Of a DNA stretch of 64,000 bases, positions 43,332 through 52,156 are shown piece after piece. Source of the DNA: Mucilaginibacter sp. PAMB04168 (lineage in GTDB: Bacteria; Bacteroidota; Bacteroidia; Sphingobacteriales; Sphingobacteriaceae); assembly GCF_039634365.2 (NCBI RefSeq), contig NZ_CP155079.2, positions 3,720,001 to 3,784,000 on the forward strand, in the 5' to 3' direction. Both the position numbers and the translations under genes were made by a program. The notes under the pieces are model-generated. The model had not been told where the DNA came from. It worked only from the letters and a program-made list of their open reading frames with translations, and made no database searches. Each line of letters starts with the position of its first letter. Position 1 is the first letter of the stretch.

Positions 43332-44516
43332 ATGAACAACATCAACTCTATCGACCATACGCTGTACAAAGAATCCTTATTCACCAACCGGATCATCAAA
43401 CATAGTACATTAAAAGACAAGCTTAATAAGCTGCGAATCCACGGACTATTTAAGGTAGATGTTGCTGGATACTCTGCACAGCAACGAGAGATTTATAGTG
43501 TAACACTTGGTCACGGCAGCACCTCCGTGTTGCTGTGGAGCCAAATGCATGGCGATGAACCCACAGGCACCCTCGCCTTTTTTGACCTGTTTAATTTTTT
43601 TGCCGCAAACGACAAGCACAACGCATTGCGCGAACACCTATTAAACACCTGCACGCTGCATTTCATCCCCATGGTTAACCCTGATGGTGCCGAACTTTAC
43701 CAGCGGCGCAACGCACAGGGGATTGACATTAACCGTGATTTTTTACAGCAGCAATCGCCTGAGGCTCAATTGCTGGCTCGTTTGCAGCAAGAGGTACAAC
43801 CCAAGTTTGGTTTCAATATGCATGATCAGGAGAGTTTATGGTCAGTGGCAGGTACTAAACAGCCGGCCAGCATATCCTTATTAGCCCCACCCTGCGATGC
43901 TGCTGCAACAGTAACGCCTAAACGGCTTAAAGCCATTCAGGTTATATCTTCAATATCCGAGATGCTTAATGAACTCATTCCCGGTCAGGTTGGCCGCTGG
44001 AGCGAAGATTTTGAGCCACGTGCTTTTGGCGATAATTTTCAGCGGTTGGGAACGGCTACCATACTGGTAGAAGCCGGCGGTCATCACAACGATCCTGAAC
44101 GGCAACTGGTGCGTAAACTCAATTTCGATGTAGTGCTGCATGCCTTAAATCATATAGCAACCGGACAATACCGCAACCAAAGCGCCACACCTTACTATAA
44201 TATACCAACCAACAGTAAAGAGCTATTTCACATCATTATCAAAAACTGCAGGGTAGCAACTTATGGCGGTACCATAACTGTTGATGTTGGTTTGAATTAC
44301 ACAGAAAAGCTTGACGTTGAAAGTAAAACCTTAATTAAGACTTACGCCGTAACCGACATAGGCGACCTTTCTGTTTGGAATGCCTACCACCGGCATGACG
44401 CAAACGGCGCTGTATTAAGCGGAGCGCTCATACTGGATGAAAAAGCCAACCTTACCATAATTGTTGACGATCAAACACATCTCGAATTTGTAAATGGCCT
44501 GCTAATACAACAATAA
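43332..44516 (+). CDS. M14 family zinc carboxypeptidase-like protein
   Basis: 394 residues from ATG 43332 (the longer frame starting at 43269 includes terminator-proximal sequence and is rejected). Zinc-site motif QMHGDEPTG (His and Glu), the RNAQGIDINRDF substrate-binding Arg segment, third ligand in FNMHDQES, and the catalytic Glu in TILVEAGGHH match the M14 peptidase fold. No signal peptide, so it acts in the cytoplasm. The C-terminal ~100 residues form an extra beta domain. It may remove terminal residues from peptides; it follows the SusCD operon but has its own unit. Confidence 0.85.
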   Translation: MNNINSIDHTLYKESLFTNRIIKHSTLKDKLNKLRIHGLFKVDVAGYSAQQREIYSVTLGHGSTSVLLWSQMHGDEPTGTLAFFDLFNFFAANDKHNALREHLLNTCTLHFIPMVNPDGAELYQRRNAQGIDINRDFLQQQSPEAQLLARLQQEVQPKFGFNMHDQESLWSVAGTKQPASISLLAPPCDAAATVTPKRLKAIQVISSISEMLNELIPGQVGRWSEDFEPRAFGDNFQRLGTATILVEAGGHHNDPERQLVRKLNFDVVLHALNHIATGQYRNQSATPYYNIPTNSKELFHIIIKNCRVATYGGTITVDVGLNYTEKLDVESKTLIKTYAVTDIGDLSVWNAYHRHDANGAVLSGALILDEKANLTIIVDDQTHLEFVNGLLIQQ

Positions 44517-44538
44517 TTATATATTGTATTAGCAGGCC
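44496..44538. terminator. Hairpin overlapping the M14 stop codon, bidirectional
   Basis: Perfect 15-bp inverted repeat GGCCTGCTAATACAA (44496-44510) and its complement (44524-44538). The left arm is made of the last codons of the M14 gene. The T run after it is short on the + strand, so efficiency is uncertain. Confidence 0.7.
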
Positions 44539-44560
44539 TTTCAGCTTCTGCCCTTTGCTG

Positions 44561-45193
44561 TTACAACAATTGCTCACGCTCAATAAAAGCCTTGATGGTA
44601 TCTGGTGCAGTCATTAAAAAGGTTTGGATACCTAAGGTTTTAGCGGCAGCCAGGTGTTGCGGGCTATCGTCAATAAATAAAGTTTCGGCCGGGTCAAGGT
44701 TATTCTCTTGTAACACCTGTTCAAATATGGCAATCTCGGGCTTGCGCTTGCCGGTGAAGTGCGAATAGTATATTTTCTCGAAAAGGTGGTCGTTATTATC
44801 AAACCCGAATTCATCTTTCAGGTACTTCATAATGAAGTTGTAGTGTATATCGTTTATATTACTGAGCAAAAAGGTACGGTACTTATCTTTCAGCTGCAGC
44901 AGCAGGTCATGTGTACCTTCGGCGATACCTACCAATATGCTGTTCCAGGCTGTATCAATTTCTTCGTCAGAAAGCGCCGCATTATTAGCTTTTTCGCGTA
45001 TGCGATCTCTAAATTGTGCGGCAGTGATCTGCCCGCGGTCAAAAGCATCAAATATGGCATCCTGTTGCAAATGGCCATAAAATTCATCCACGTTGCTGAT
45101 ACCCAGCCCCTTCAGCGACTGTTGCACCTTCGCAAAGTCAATACTAAAGATAACATTGCCGTAGTCAAAAATGATGTTTTTAATATTTTGCAT
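44561..45193 (-). CDS. HAD family phosphatase (HAD-IA)
   Basis: 210 residues from ATG 45193; the longer frame would run into the tRNA promoter. HAD motif I IIFDYGNVIFSID (the second acidic residue of D-x-D is replaced, as in some HAD-IA members), motif II LLSNINDIH, motif III Lys in HFTGKRKPE, and motif IV TLFIDDSPQHL. A C1 cap helical domain lies between motifs I and II. It probably dephosphorylates a small sugar phosphate or nucleotide. It is divergent from tRNA-Met. Confidence 0.88.
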   Translation of the reverse strand: MQNIKNIIFDYGNVIFSIDFAKVQQSLKGLGISNVDEFYGHLQQDAIFDAFDRGQITAAQFRDRIREKANNAALSDEEIDTAWNSILVGIAEGTHDLLLQLKDKYRTFLLSNINDIHYNFIMKYLKDEFGFDNNDHLFEKIYYSHFTGKRKPEIAIFEQVLQENNLDPAETLFIDDSPQHLAAAKTLGIQTFLMTAPDTIKAFIEREQLL

Positions 45194-45200
45194 AATGTAT

Positions 45201-45230
45201 TTGGGTATTTGCTGCAAATATCTAAATTTG
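45201..45230 (+). promoter_or_regulatory. Consensus Bacteroidetes promoter of tRNA-Met
   Basis: TTG at 45201-45203, a spacer of exactly 19 bases, and TAAATTTG at 45223-45230: a perfect TTG-N19-TAnnTTTG promoter. Transcription would begin about 15 bases before the tRNA. Confidence 0.85.
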
Positions 45231-45253
45231 CACCCGGAAAGCAAATCCAAACC

Positions 45254-45327
45254 GCGCCTATAGCTCAGTCGGTTAGAGTAGAAGACTCATAATCTTTTGG
45301 TCCCTGGTTCGAGCCCAGGTGGGCGCA
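45254..45327 (+). tRNA. tRNA-Met (anticodon CAT)
   Basis: 74 bases that fold as a cloverleaf: acceptor stem GCGCCTA/TGGGCGC with one G-T pair, D arm AGCTCAGTCGGTTAGAGT, anticodon loop CTCATAA (CAT at 45288-45290) and T arm CCTGGTTCGAGCCCAGG. The 3' CCA is not fully encoded (A-CCC follows). The non-initiator structure, with a paired first base, points to elongator Met; a tRNA-Ile2 with modified CAT cannot be excluded by reading alone. Confidence 0.9.
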
Positions 45328-45334
45328 CCCAAGT

Positions 45335-45374
45335 GGGCAAGACTGATTTATCAGTTCTTGCCCTTCTTTTTTTT
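45335..45374 (+). terminator. Terminator after tRNA-Met
   Basis: GGGCAAGACTGA / TCAGTTCTTGCCC stem with a one-base bulge and TTTA loop, followed by a T-rich run (45364-45374). Confidence 0.88.
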
Positions 45375-45706
45375 ATCAGCTAATACACTGAAAAACAATC
45401 AGATAATGGCATTAGACAATTCATTACTTACTGTTGAGGTAGTACCGCGCTGACTTCCAGTTAAAGCTTTGTAGTCAACAAGGATTGGCAATCTCCAGCC
45501 ATTAGGGACTATAATTGATCAATGACCATGAAAATAAAACATAGCCAGCGCAAACGCATGTGGCTTCTGGTCGCCTTTCTCACCTTGTACTGACAAAAAC
45601 GGCAACCATACCTTAAATGCTATCTACTTCCTCTTTTGTTGGCCCGAGATTCAAATACTAGCAACTAATCCATTATCCTACTTAATGGATCTATTGTGAT
45701 CAAACG
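45375..45706. other. 332-base intergenic region, no gene supported
   Basis: Between the tRNA terminator and the lipocalin stop. A 21-codon ORF starting MKIKHSQRKRMWLLVAF (about 45527-45592, +) is the only notable reading frame; it has a basic start and a hydrophobic stretch but no ribosome-binding or conservation evidence. No copy of the tRNA 3' end (attachment-site signature) is seen. Confidence 0.4.
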
Positions 45707-46255
45707 TTAATGCTGATCCGTCCAGATTAGCTTTTCGACGTCATAGCCGAGTGCTTTGGCATGATCAAGGTATTGTTTCCGGATATTATCAGGCATAGAC
45801 TTCTCTCTGGAAAGAAGCCAAAGATATTTCAGATTATTACCTACAACCAACGCATATTTGTAGTTGCTGTCAATCTCTATTACATTATAACCGGCATAAA
45901 AGGGGCCAAAAAATGACACCTTCAGTCTGCCCTCGGTAGGTGAACCGACCGCCTTGGCTTTGCCTATACTTTGTTTCCATTGCTGGTCTTTTTCCTTGAA
46001 GCCTTTATTATTTACGCTGATCGTTCCGTCACCATTGGCTGTATAGGTTACAGTAACACGAGATAATCCTTTCTCAAACTTAAAATCCATGCGGGCTATT
46101 TCATACCAGGTGCCCAGGTATCTCTTCTGGTCGAAGGGCCTAACCGGTGTAGCACCACGTGGTATGGAAACGCAGGACGCTAATTTCATTCCAAGCGCCA
46201 CAACGCCTGCCAGACCGGCTATCAAGTACAGATTTTTACTCATGATATTACGCAT
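45707..46255 (-). CDS. blc: Bacterial lipocalin (Blc-type outer membrane lipoprotein)
   Basis: 182 residues (ATG at 46255, or 46243 four codons in). Lipobox LASC is followed by PVRPFDQKRYLGTWYEIARMDFKFE, the GxWYE signature of lipocalins, then eight-strand barrel segments and the C-terminal LWLLSREKSMPD typical of Blc. It binds lysolipids or fatty acids at the outer membrane. Stands alone; intergenic regions on both sides exceed 200 bases. Confidence 0.92.
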   Translation of the reverse strand: MRNIMSKNLYLIAGLAGVVALGMKLASCVSIPRGATPVRPFDQKRYLGTWYEIARMDFKFEKGLSRVTVTYTANGDGTISVNNKGFKEKDQQWKQSIGKAKAVGSPTEGRLKVSFFGPFYAGYNVIEIDSNYKYALVVGNNLKYLWLLSREKSMPDNIRKQYLDHAKALGYDVEKLIWTDQH

Positions 46256-46463
46256 TTAAATGGAACCCTAAATACTCCGTTTGTGTTTTGATGACTGTTT
46301 GCTAAAAGCTATTTAACGAATAGCAGGCGATCTACTTTTGATCAGCAAAAACAAAATGGCACGATTTGAAGTATTGGAAAGCACGGATAATTGAGGTTGA
46401 TCATAGTAGCATGATTTTTGTCACTCCCGTAAACTATTATAAAAGCTAAAACGAGAAAGTGCT

Positions 46464-46853
46464 ATGACAGGAAGGTCAATATTAATTATAGAAGATGATC
46501 CGGATATTGCGGAGGTCATTACAATTATTTTAACAGATGATGGCTACCGGGTTACGGCAATAGCAGAAACAGAAGACATCATCAATAGCGTGCAAGAAAT
46601 CAAACCAGACCTGGTCATTACCGATTATATCTTAAACGGCATTAACGGAGGCGAGTACTGCAGTCAGCTGAAGCGCGACCCGCGTACATTACACATACCC
46701 GTAATTATTCTATCTGGCTATGGCAGAGTACTCGAATCTTTGGGACATTATGGCGCAGATCAGATAATTCACAAACCATTTGATAACGAAGATCTTTCTC
46801 GAAAAGTAGCAGCCCTTCTTAATTTGTCAGCTAGTGACAGCTCAAATGAGTAA
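46464..46853 (+). CDS. Orphan receiver-only response regulator
   Basis: 129 residues, essentially one CheY-like receiver domain. Acidic pocket Glu10/Asp11/Asp12, phosphorylation site Asp54 (LVITDYIL), switch Ser84 (IILSGYG) and Lys104 (IIHKPF) are all present. There is no output domain and no histidine kinase nearby, so it must act through protein contact or a phosphorelay with a kinase elsewhere. Confidence 0.93.
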   Translation: MTGRSILIIEDDPDIAEVITIILTDDGYRVTAIAETEDIINSVQEIKPDLVITDYILNGINGGEYCSQLKRDPRTLHIPVIILSGYGRVLESLGHYGADQIIHKPFDNEDLSRKVAALLNLSASDSSNE

Positions 46854-46969
46854 TAGTTTTTGTAGCAATGAGGTAAACAATCCCGTTGCTGGATCGCTAG
46901 CCTGCGTCACTTTGTTAAATCAGCTACTTTTATAATACGTATTAAACAGGGTTGTTTGTATTACCGAAT

Positions 46970-47530
46970 CTAGCTCTTGGTGGCCTTAATTACTGCGCAG
47001 GGGGATCCAAATGCCACACTATTTGCAGGTATGCTTTTGGTAACAACGCTACCTGCTCCTATCGTACATCCATCCCCAATGCTAACTCCTGGAAGTATTA
47101 CACAATTGCCTCCTATCCAAACGTCATTTCCTATATTAACCGGACTGGCAGAACCAATATGCTTATTGCGTTCTATGGGATCTATTGGGTGGCGTGCTGT
47201 ATATATCTGCACATTCGGGGCAATAAAAACGTTATTGCCGATGCTAACCGGAGCGCAATCCAGCAACACGAAATTAAAGTTAATGAAGACATTACTGCCT
47301 ATTGTTGTATTGATTCCATAATCAATCCTGATAGCCTTTTCGATATGAACATTGTCTCCTACACTACCAAAAATTTTTCGTTGTAAAGCTTCTTTTAAAT
47401 CCTTATCACGTGGACCAGTATTATTAAATTCATCTACAAGCTCTCTTGTTTGATATCTTATTTCAACCAACTCAGGATCATTAATATGATAGGGTTGTCC
47501 AACCAACATTTTTTCTCTTTCAGTACTCAT
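46970..47530 (-). CDS. Sugar O-acetyltransferase (maltose O-acetyltransferase family)
   Basis: 186 residues from ATG 47530 (the frame extends to 47566 with a weaker start). The Mac domain STEREKMLVGQPYHINDPEL, hexapeptide beta-helix (GNDVWIGGNCVILPGVSIGD, CTIGAGSVVTKSIPANS) and catalytic His in IYTARHPIDPIE are intact. It is a paralogue of the protein at 12566, with the same length and motif order, but shares no local partner with it. Converges with the response-regulator gene. The long + strand ORF over it is a shadow. Confidence 0.9.
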   Translation of the reverse strand: MSTEREKMLVGQPYHINDPELVEIRYQTRELVDEFNNTGPRDKDLKEALQRKIFGSVGDNVHIEKAIRIDYGINTTIGSNVFINFNFVLLDCAPVSIGNNVFIAPNVQIYTARHPIDPIERNKHIGSASPVNIGNDVWIGGNCVILPGVSIGDGCTIGAGSVVTKSIPANSVAFGSPCAVIKATKS

Positions 47531-47632
47531 GTTTGTAGTTTTAATAAACCTCGCCACCTCACCCACCTGTAATCGGATGAATTGTATAACAGCTTATAAA
47601 GATAAGAACTGTACTACGATTATTTGAATTCG

Positions 47633-47884
47633 TTAGAAAAAGCATAATGATCGGTTCTTCAATACAGCCCATAAATGACCGTTTGTCTTATAGACTTTTA
47701 AGAGGTTATTATATCCCAGGATAGGTGTTACGGGTATGGGCAGCCACTTTCCAACCTGTTGCCTATCTATAACAAATTCGCTTATTAATATAAGGCTCCT
47801 ATGAATTGATTGCAAATTGACCCACTCCGGGTAGGCACAAAAGACAGTTTGCCTGCACGGCTTAGCCGTAATCATAGGTATCAT
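47633..47884 (-). CDS. Doubtful small ORF, possibly a gene remnant
   Basis: 83 codons with no recognisable domain, no convincing ribosome-binding site, and codon use mixed in quality. It has a hydrophobic middle (SLILISEFVI) but no signal peptide. It occupies most of the 425-base gap between two well-supported genes, which is the main reason to list it. It may be a decayed gene or chance ORF. Confidence 0.22.
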   Translation of the reverse strand: MIPMITAKPCRQTVFCAYPEWVNLQSIHRSLILISEFVIDRQQVGKWLPIPVTPILGYNNLLKVYKTNGHLWAVLKNRSLCFF

Positions 47885-47955
47885 TTAAAGGCGGCTAATA
47901 AAACCCTGTTCTGCTCCAGCATTTTTATTACTTTGCAGTAGAACAAACTTAAACA

Positions 47956-50391
47956 ATGCTTATGCCGCTACAGCGGTACCTGATATTCATGCTATTGCTT
48001 ACCAGCCTGTTGCTGCCCGGCCAATTATTGGCACAGCAAAAAAGCCACCAGGTGGAGGGCGTGGTGGTGAGTAATACTACGCCGGTTCCTTTCGCTACGG
48101 TAGCCTTATTAACAGTTGGCGGGCTAACCAGGATCCAAACACTGACTGACAGCACCGGACGGTTTAAACTGCCGCCGTATAACATTAACGGCAGTTATGT
48201 GCTCAAAGTAAGCTACGTTGGCTTTATAACCTGGCAAAGCACACCTTTTAGGCTTAGAGATACCTTATTCAGCAGCATTAGTTTACAAGCATCGGCCAAA
48301 ACGTTGAAAGATGTGGTAATACAAGGAAAAAAGAACCCAATCGAACTGGACGGTAGCACTTTGGTTTACAACGTAAGCGGCACCATTGCTGGGCAGGGCG
48401 TTACAGCTTTAGAGGCCTTAAAGAAAGCGCCCGGGGTATTTGTAGAGAACGAAAGCAATATAACACTTAACGGCAAAGCAGGTGTGCTGATCATGATCGA
48501 CGGTAAGCAAACGTATTTATCTGGAAAAGAGCTAACCGACCTGCTGAAAGCCATGCCTTCCAGCAGTATCAAATCAATTGAAATTATGAATAACCCATCA
48601 GCCAAATATGAGGCCTCTGGCACGGCTGGTATCATCAATATCAAAACTAACCGCATTTTGGCTAAAGGTTTTAATGGCTCGGTCACTACAGGTGTTGCTT
48701 ATGGTATTACGGCTAAACAAAATGAAGACATCAGCCTTAATTATCGCACTGGTAAGCTTAATGTTTATGGCAGCTACAGCCATTTTTTAGGCAATTATAC
48801 CTACGTATACGGTACCGACCGCCTGCAAAGTGGCAAAAATTATAACAGCGATACTTATGATGTAGACAAGCGACAAAAAATGTCGGGCCGCGTGGGTGCC
48901 GATTATGTGATTAACCGAAAGAATACTATAGGGTTGCTGGTAAGCGGAAACTTTATTTTTGGCGGCGGTTTAACCGATACCAAAACGCTCATCAGCACAC
49001 CGCCGGCATCCGGTATCGATCAAACACTCGATGCCTATAATGATTATTATGGGCAGCACACCGAACGCTATAATTTTAACCTTAATTATAAATACGAGGA
49101 CACTGCTGGTCATACTTTTAATGTAGACGCCGATTACGGCTTGTTTAATAAGTGGAACGGCAATCTGCAATCCAATGTCTACCGTGATGCCCAAGCATTG
49201 CTGCAAAGCCAAAACTTGTATCGCACGCTGAATGATATTGATATTAACCTGCGGGGAATCAAAGTGGACTATACCACTAACCTGTTTAGCGGGCAACTGG
49301 AATCGGGTCTAAAATACTCATCGGTAGCTTCGGGGAACGATGCCAGATTTTACCATGTGCTGGCCTTTGATAGTTTGGATTACCGCCGGTCGAACGATTT
49401 TAAATATACCGAGCAGATTAGCGCCGGTTATGTGAGCTATAAAAAAACCATGGCGAAATGGCAGGTACAAGCCGGATTGAGACTGGAAAACACAGCCTCG
49501 ACCGGCAACCTACGTTACCAAACCCTCACCGCCGATTCGCTGACCATCATTCATCGCAACTATACCAGTTTATTCCCGGCGGTTAGTATTACCTTAAAAC
49601 CAACTAAGCTACACAGCGTTGCCCTGTCATACGCCAAACGTATTGAACGGCCGGCTTACCAGGATTTAAATCCATTTGTGTATTTACTGGACGAGCTTTC
49701 TTTTTGGCAGGGTAACCCGTTTTTAAAACCTCAACTGGTTCACCGCTTAGGGCTGTTGTATGCCTACAAAAGTTCCACCATCGTTGGCCTAAACTTTTTA
49801 CACACTAATCAGTTCAGCGCCAACGTGACCGATACGTTACAGCAAAATAAAATTGTAATGGTGAGCCGTAATCTGGGCACGCAAACCAATTGGTCTGCAT
49901 CATTGACGCAGCTGTTTGCGCTTACTAACAAATGGGACGTCACCTTTAACGGCTTATTATACTATATTAAAAACGATATTGCTTTTGATCAGTACCGCGC
50001 CTTAAACCTAAAACAACTGGCCTACCGGATGAGTTTGCAGCAAACTATAAAACTTCCGTTTGATTTGACCGGCGAAATTATCTCCACATTTAATTCGCAC
50101 CGCTTAACGGGGGCTAATAACTTTGTACAGGCAACCAGCCAGTTGGATTTGGGTTTGCAGCGCCTACTATTCAATAAAAAAGCAACGATCAGATTAGCCG
50201 TAAATGATATCTATAAGGGCAATCAATCACGCTTCACCCAAAGCTTTCCAGGGTATTATGCAACCAACTACGGATATTACGAATCGCGACAAGTGCGGTT
50301 AAACTTCATCTACCGGTTTACGGGGGGCAACGCAAAAGGTCCGCGCGCCCGAAACTCGGCACTTGATGCAGAGACTGGAAGGATTAAATAG
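47956..50391 (+). CDS. TonB-dependent receptor-like outer membrane protein (OMP_b-brl_3 type)
   Basis: 811 residues with signal peptide (YLIFMLLLTSLLLPGQLLAQ). A carboxypeptidase-regulatory-like domain follows (VEGVVVSNTTPVPFATVALL, KVSYVGFITWQ), then a plug with VIQGKKNPIELDGSTLVYNV, VTALEALKKAPGVFV, VLIMIDGKQTYLSGKEL and IEIMNNPSAKYEASGTAGII, and a barrel of about 550 residues. This is the CarboxypepD_reg/OMP_b-brl_3 family, common in Bacteroidetes and usually without a SusD partner. Ligand unknown. The C-terminal segment GPRARNSALDAETGRI is a non-barrel tail. Confidence 0.88.
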   Translation: MLMPLQRYLIFMLLLTSLLLPGQLLAQQKSHQVEGVVVSNTTPVPFATVALLTVGGLTRIQTLTDSTGRFKLPPYNINGSYVLKVSYVGFITWQSTPFRLRDTLFSSISLQASAKTLKDVVIQGKKNPIELDGSTLVYNVSGTIAGQGVTALEALKKAPGVFVENESNITLNGKAGVLIMIDGKQTYLSGKELTDLLKAMPSSSIKSIEIMNNPSAKYEASGTAGIINIKTNRILAKGFNGSVTTGVAYGITAKQNEDISLNYRTGKLNVYGSYSHFLGNYTYVYGTDRLQSGKNYNSDTYDVDKRQKMSGRVGADYVINRKNTIGLLVSGNFIFGGGLTDTKTLISTPPASGIDQTLDAYNDYYGQHTERYNFNLNYKYEDTAGHTFNVDADYGLFNKWNGNLQSNVYRDAQALLQSQNLYRTLNDIDINLRGIKVDYTTNLFSGQLESGLKYSSVASGNDARFYHVLAFDSLDYRRSNDFKYTEQISAGYVSYKKTMAKWQVQAGLRLENTASTGNLRYQTLTADSLTIIHRNYTSLFPAVSITLKPTKLHSVALSYAKRIERPAYQDLNPFVYLLDELSFWQGNPFLKPQLVHRLGLLYAYKSSTIVGLNFLHTNQFSANVTDTLQQNKIVMVSRNLGTQTNWSASLTQLFALTNKWDVTFNGLLYYIKNDIAFDQYRALNLKQLAYRMSLQQTIKLPFDLTGEIISTFNSHRLTGANNFVQATSQLDLGLQRLLFNKKATIRLAVNDIYKGNQSRFTQSFPGYYATNYGYYESRQVRLNFIYRFTGGNAKGPRARNSALDAETGRIK

Positions 50392-50556
50392 TAAACAACG
50401 TATAGCCGAGTATGCTTAATTACAAGTAAACTCAAATGAGTAACAAAAATCATTACGCATTTCAAATATCGCTTTAAAATATTAAGATAAACCTGAAGGT
50501 AGCTGTAAATCAAAGCAATATAAATCAATATCATGCATCTGAGAGTATAGCCGAAT

Positions 50557-51240
50557 TTACTTTTTATACCAGTCTAATGAATCAAATGAGATCCAATCTT
50601 TAGCATATTTGGCAGATCTGTCTAAAACGGTTAACTCGGCTTCGAAATCCTTCCCTGAACCCAGCTCGCCAAAAAAATAAGTTAGCCTATTCTTTTTGTT
50701 TTCCCAAACCCGGTAAGCTTGTTTTTGCTCTTTGCCACGTTCTATTGGGTCTCCATTCAGGTCCAGTGCTACTTCTCCTTTATCCAGACCAATTTTTTCA
50801 AACTGTGGTTTCCCCATTTTCTCTAGCTCCTTCAGTAAAGCGTCAGCTTGTTGCTGTGTGTAAAGCGCAACCACGTAAAAAGCCAGCGCCTTTGTCTGAT
50901 CATCATAATGGAATAAGACGTGGTTTTTGTTCGTGCCGTTCGCTCCAGACAAATCTATGCCGCCAAACCGCAGTACATTAGCGTTGCTGCTTTTTAAAAC
51001 CTCGTAACCTAATAACGTCTGCTCAACATCTGAGACGGGCTCAGGTTTAACTTTACGGGCAGCTATCAGACCCGGCGCATTCTTTTCTTTCAGTGTAAGT
51101 GTGGCCAGATCGAAAGGTCCGGTATTTGATACCGACGCCGCAGCGTTTGTAGAATCGGCTTTGGCGTTATCTTTACGCCCCGATGTGCAAGACAGTACCG
51201 TTAAGCTAAGTATTATGTTTACAAAAAGGTATTTCATCAA
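50557..51240 (-). CDS. Uncharacterised lipoprotein
   Basis: 227 residues. Lipobox TVLSC (Cys18) after FVNIILSLTVLSC; a short Ala/Ser/Asn linker; then an alpha/beta domain containing YYVVALYTQQ-like ALAFYVVALYTQQQADALL and KKNRLTYFFGE, near the end. No family recognised. It is followed on the same strand (upstream) by another lipoprotein gene at 51371, 130 bases away, which may belong to the same unit. Confidence 0.65.
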   Translation of the reverse strand: MMKYLFVNIILSLTVLSCTSGRKDNAKADSTNAAASVSNTGPFDLATLTLKEKNAPGLIAARKVKPEPVSDVEQTLLGYEVLKSSNANVLRFGGIDLSGANGTNKNHVLFHYDDQTKALAFYVVALYTQQQADALLKELEKMGKPQFEKIGLDKGEVALDLNGDPIERGKEQKQAYRVWENKKNRLTYFFGELGSGKDFEAELTVLDRSAKYAKDWISFDSLDWYKK

Positions 51241-51370
51241 TATTATGGGTTAATATAATTAACTACTGAACGCACCTATCAAGCCCCGTTTAAATTTCAA
51301 GTATATACACAAGCTTTAGCTCGAATATACAATTCAAAGTAACCAGGCAAAGCTATCATTGTTTAATTGA

Positions 51371-52156
51371 TCAGCGTTTTTCAACACGCAGAACCGGGCC
51401 TGTAACGATATTCTGCGGGTTACTGACTTCCATCGAAAAGCGTCCCTTAGCTTGGCGAAGCAAACCGATGGCAGTAAATGTGTCACCCAACGGCGACTCG
51501 ACCCTATAATCAATCTGCAAGTATTTCTTATGGTCCTTTATTGCGCGTGTTTTTGCGCTTCCAATTATTGTAACATATAACAAAGGGATAGAACTGTCTT
51601 CACCCATTGACATTGTTAATGTATTATTCCGCTCCTCAAAATCACACAGGTTGCCTGAGATCATTACGAATTGCCCTATGTGCTTTGTTAATTTTGATTT
51701 TGTAATATATTCTATATCTAAGGGTGCTATAAGCATTTGGTTTCCGTAATCCTGATAAGTCCGTTCTTTCAATGCCTTTGCCGAATAGTTAATCTTTATA
51801 TTTTCAATAGCCTGTATTAACCAGCGGTTGTTTGATTTTGCTAGTCTGGCCCGTTGTCTAATATCTGTACCGTCTTTAAGCATTACGGTATATAAAACTG
51901 TAGCAATATCATTTTTGAATTGCACCGTAAGTTCCCCGAAATTCCATTTCTGACCGTTGTAAAGTGCATATTTATCCTGTTCAATAATGGCTATTTGCTT
52001 TATAACCTCAGGGGCAGCCATAGTTTCGGCACTTGTATACTGTCCGTTTCGCAGCTCATTCAAAAATTGCCCAGTTAATCTTTTTGGCCCTGGTGTACAA
52101 CCGCTGGCAAACGCCAGCAGTATCAATAAACGTATAACCCACAGTAGTTTTTTCAT
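51371..52156 (-). CDS. Uncharacterised lipoprotein with NTF2/DUF4878-like start
   Basis: 261 residues. Lipobox FASGC (Cys20). The first 100 mature residues (FLNELRNGQYTSAETMAAPE, LYNGQKWNFGELTVQF, TVMLKDGTDIRQRARLAK, RWLIQAIENI) follow the NTF2-like DUF4878 lipoprotein pattern. The second half (GQFVMISGNLCDF, LLYVTIIGSAKTRA) looks like an OB-type beta barrel. No active site visible. Alone on its strand apart from the lipoprotein downstream. Confidence 0.6.
   Translation of the reverse strand: MKKLLWVIRLLILLAFASGCTPGPKRLTGQFLNELRNGQYTSAETMAAPEVIKQIAIIEQDKYALYNGQKWNFGELTVQFKNDIATVLYTVMLKDGTDIRQRARLAKSNNRWLIQAIENIKINYSAKALKERTYQDYGNQMLIAPLDIEYITKSKLTKHIGQFVMISGNLCDFEERNNTLTMSMGEDSSIPLLYVTIIGSAKTRAIKDHKKYLQIDYRVESPLGDTFTAIGLLRQAKGRFSMEVSNPQNIVTGPVLRVEKR

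Noticed and set aside
44759..45292. 177-codon plus-strand ORF running into the tRNA
   Set aside because: Overlaps the tRNA and is antisense to the HAD gene with its conserved motifs.
45254..45706. tRNA-Met as an integration site of a mobile element
   Set aside because: No integrase nearby and no second copy of the tRNA 3' end was found in the following sequence.
46952..47386. 144-codon plus-strand ORF over the acetyltransferase
   Set aside because: The minus strand carries complete hexapeptide repeats; the plus frame has no recognisable protein.
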